Source: Candidatus Wallbacteria bacterium | Lineage (GTDB): Bacteria; Muiribacteriota; JAQTZZ01 | Assembly (NCBI GenBank): GCA_028711905.1 | Contig: JAQTRI010000249.1 | Span: forward strand, 1-5,770 | Direction: 5' to 3' | DNA length: 5,770 bases | Shown here: in pieces, positions 5,219 through 5,770 of the stretch | Position numbering within the stretch: position 1 is the first letter of the stretch | How the letters are laid out: each line of letters opens with the position of its first letter | Translations under genes and position numbers: made by a program | The notes under the pieces: model-generated | The model's input: the letters and a program-made list of their open reading frames with translations, nothing else | Database searches by the model: none | What the model was told of the DNA's origin: nothing

Positions 5219-5770
5219 ATGTCTGGTTCACTGATCGGTATCATCGATTTTGGAAGCAATTCCACCAGGCTCCTTCTGACCAGGCGCGACAACATTTTTT
5301 CTCCGGTCAAAGAACAGGTGACTGTTACGCGTCTTTCTGAGGGCGCTTTTCTCAATCGGCAGTTGCAGAAAGCCCCCATGGAACGCACAATGTCTGCGGC
5401 TCTGGAATACCTGGCCGAATGCCGGGACCGCAAAGCCGCAGTCTATTCCTTTGGCACCAGTATCCTGCGCGAAGCAGTTAACAGTGCTGATTTTCTCGCG
5501 CTGGCCCGCTTGTCCGGTTTAGAAATCGAGATCATCAGCGGCAATGACGAAGCCCGTTACAACTCTTTAGCAGTAAGGGAATGCTTTTCCAGTCTGGACC
5601 CCTTCTTAGCCTGCGACTTGGGCGGAGGAAGCGCAGAGCTGATTTATTGTAACTGCGGGAAATCCATACTTGACAGTCTCCCCGTGGGATGCGTCCGCTA
5701 TCTCAGGGACTGGGAAGAAGGCCGGCACGAATTCATCAGGGACAATGTGAGAAATCTTTACAATGCAGGC
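5219..5770 (+). CDS. Ppx/GppA family phosphatase, N-terminal 184 residues, cut by window
   Basis: Members of this ASKHA-fold family hydrolyse inorganic polyphosphate from its end or convert pppGpp to ppGpp, in the cytoplasm, linking phosphate storage to the stringent response. Seen: the first phosphate-binding loop IIDFGSNSTRLLL (8-20), the FGTSILREAVN block (78-88, usually ATSAxRxAxN), SGNDEARYNSL (107-117, usually GxEEA), the second loop CDLGGGSAEL (132-141), and the SLPVGCVRYLRDW segment (153-165). All the diagnostic N-terminal motifs are in order, so the gene appears intact as far as it goes. Whether it is the short (about 300 aa) or long (about 500 aa) type cannot be seen. Exopolyphosphatase and pppGpp hydrolase activities cannot be told apart from this part. 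The ATG at 5219 follows the propeller gene by 18 nt; a GAAAAAGG stretch sits about 12 nt upstream, a weak, far Shine-Dalgarno site. Confidence 0.92.
   Translation, partial: MSGSLIGIIDFGSNSTRLLLTRRDNIFSPVKEQVTVTRLSEGAFLNRQLQKAPMERTMSAALEYLAECRDRKAAVYSFGTSILREAVNSADFLALARLSGLEIEIISGNDEARYNSLAVRECFSSLDPFLACDLGGGSAELIYCNCGKSILDSLPVGCVRYLRDWEEGRHEFIRDNVRNLYNAG

Overview
This is a bacterial chromosomal window with moderate GC, tightly packed genes, Shine-Dalgarno sites and sigma70-like promoter hexamers. Two exported proteins, one with a lipobox-like signal, fit a Gram-negative-type or deep-branching, poorly sampled bacterium. No ribosomal or marker gene is present, so I do not assign a phylum. I see no mobile element, CRISPR array, tRNA or rRNA.

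Layout. (1) Positions 1-2097, minus strand: a three-gene operon read right to left. It has a promoter at about 2068-2097 and a strong ribosome-binding site at 2041-2047. The genes are a 135-aa protein of unknown function (1628-2035), a 221-aa protein with an Sm/LSm-like N-terminal half (954-1619), and a divergent adenosine-deaminase-family hydrolase (928 to the window edge, 3' end missing). Gaps are 8 and 25 nt. The C-terminal half of the 221-aa protein aligns with the 135-aa protein, so the first two genes share one unnamed domain. (2) Positions 2098-2245: a spacer with a candidate terminator for the next gene upstream and a short protein-like open frame that may be a remnant. (3) Positions 2246-4000, minus strand: a 584-aa exported protein, probably a lipoprotein, with a helical N-terminal region, three SH3b-like repeats and a C-terminal alpha/beta-hydrolase-like domain. 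(4) Positions 4001-4198: a divergent intergenic region with candidate promoters for both sides. (5) Positions 4199-5770, plus strand: a secreted beta-propeller-like protein (333 aa), then, 18 nt later, the N-terminal 184 residues of a Ppx/GppA exopolyphosphatase or pppGpp phosphatase, which runs off the window.

How they may work together. The left operon joins a nucleoside or nucleobase deaminase-type enzyme to an Sm-like protein and its partner, which loosely suggests RNA or nucleotide metabolism; this is inference. The two divergent exported proteins lie back to back but share no domain. The propeller gene has an excellent sigma70 promoter whose predicted start point falls on its ATG, and it lacks a Shine-Dalgarno site, so it is a good candidate for a leaderless mRNA.

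Most notable points: the shared unnamed domain in adjacent genes, its fusion to an Sm-like fold, the altered substrate-side motif of the deaminase, the SH3b-hydrolase architecture, and the predicted leaderless transcript.
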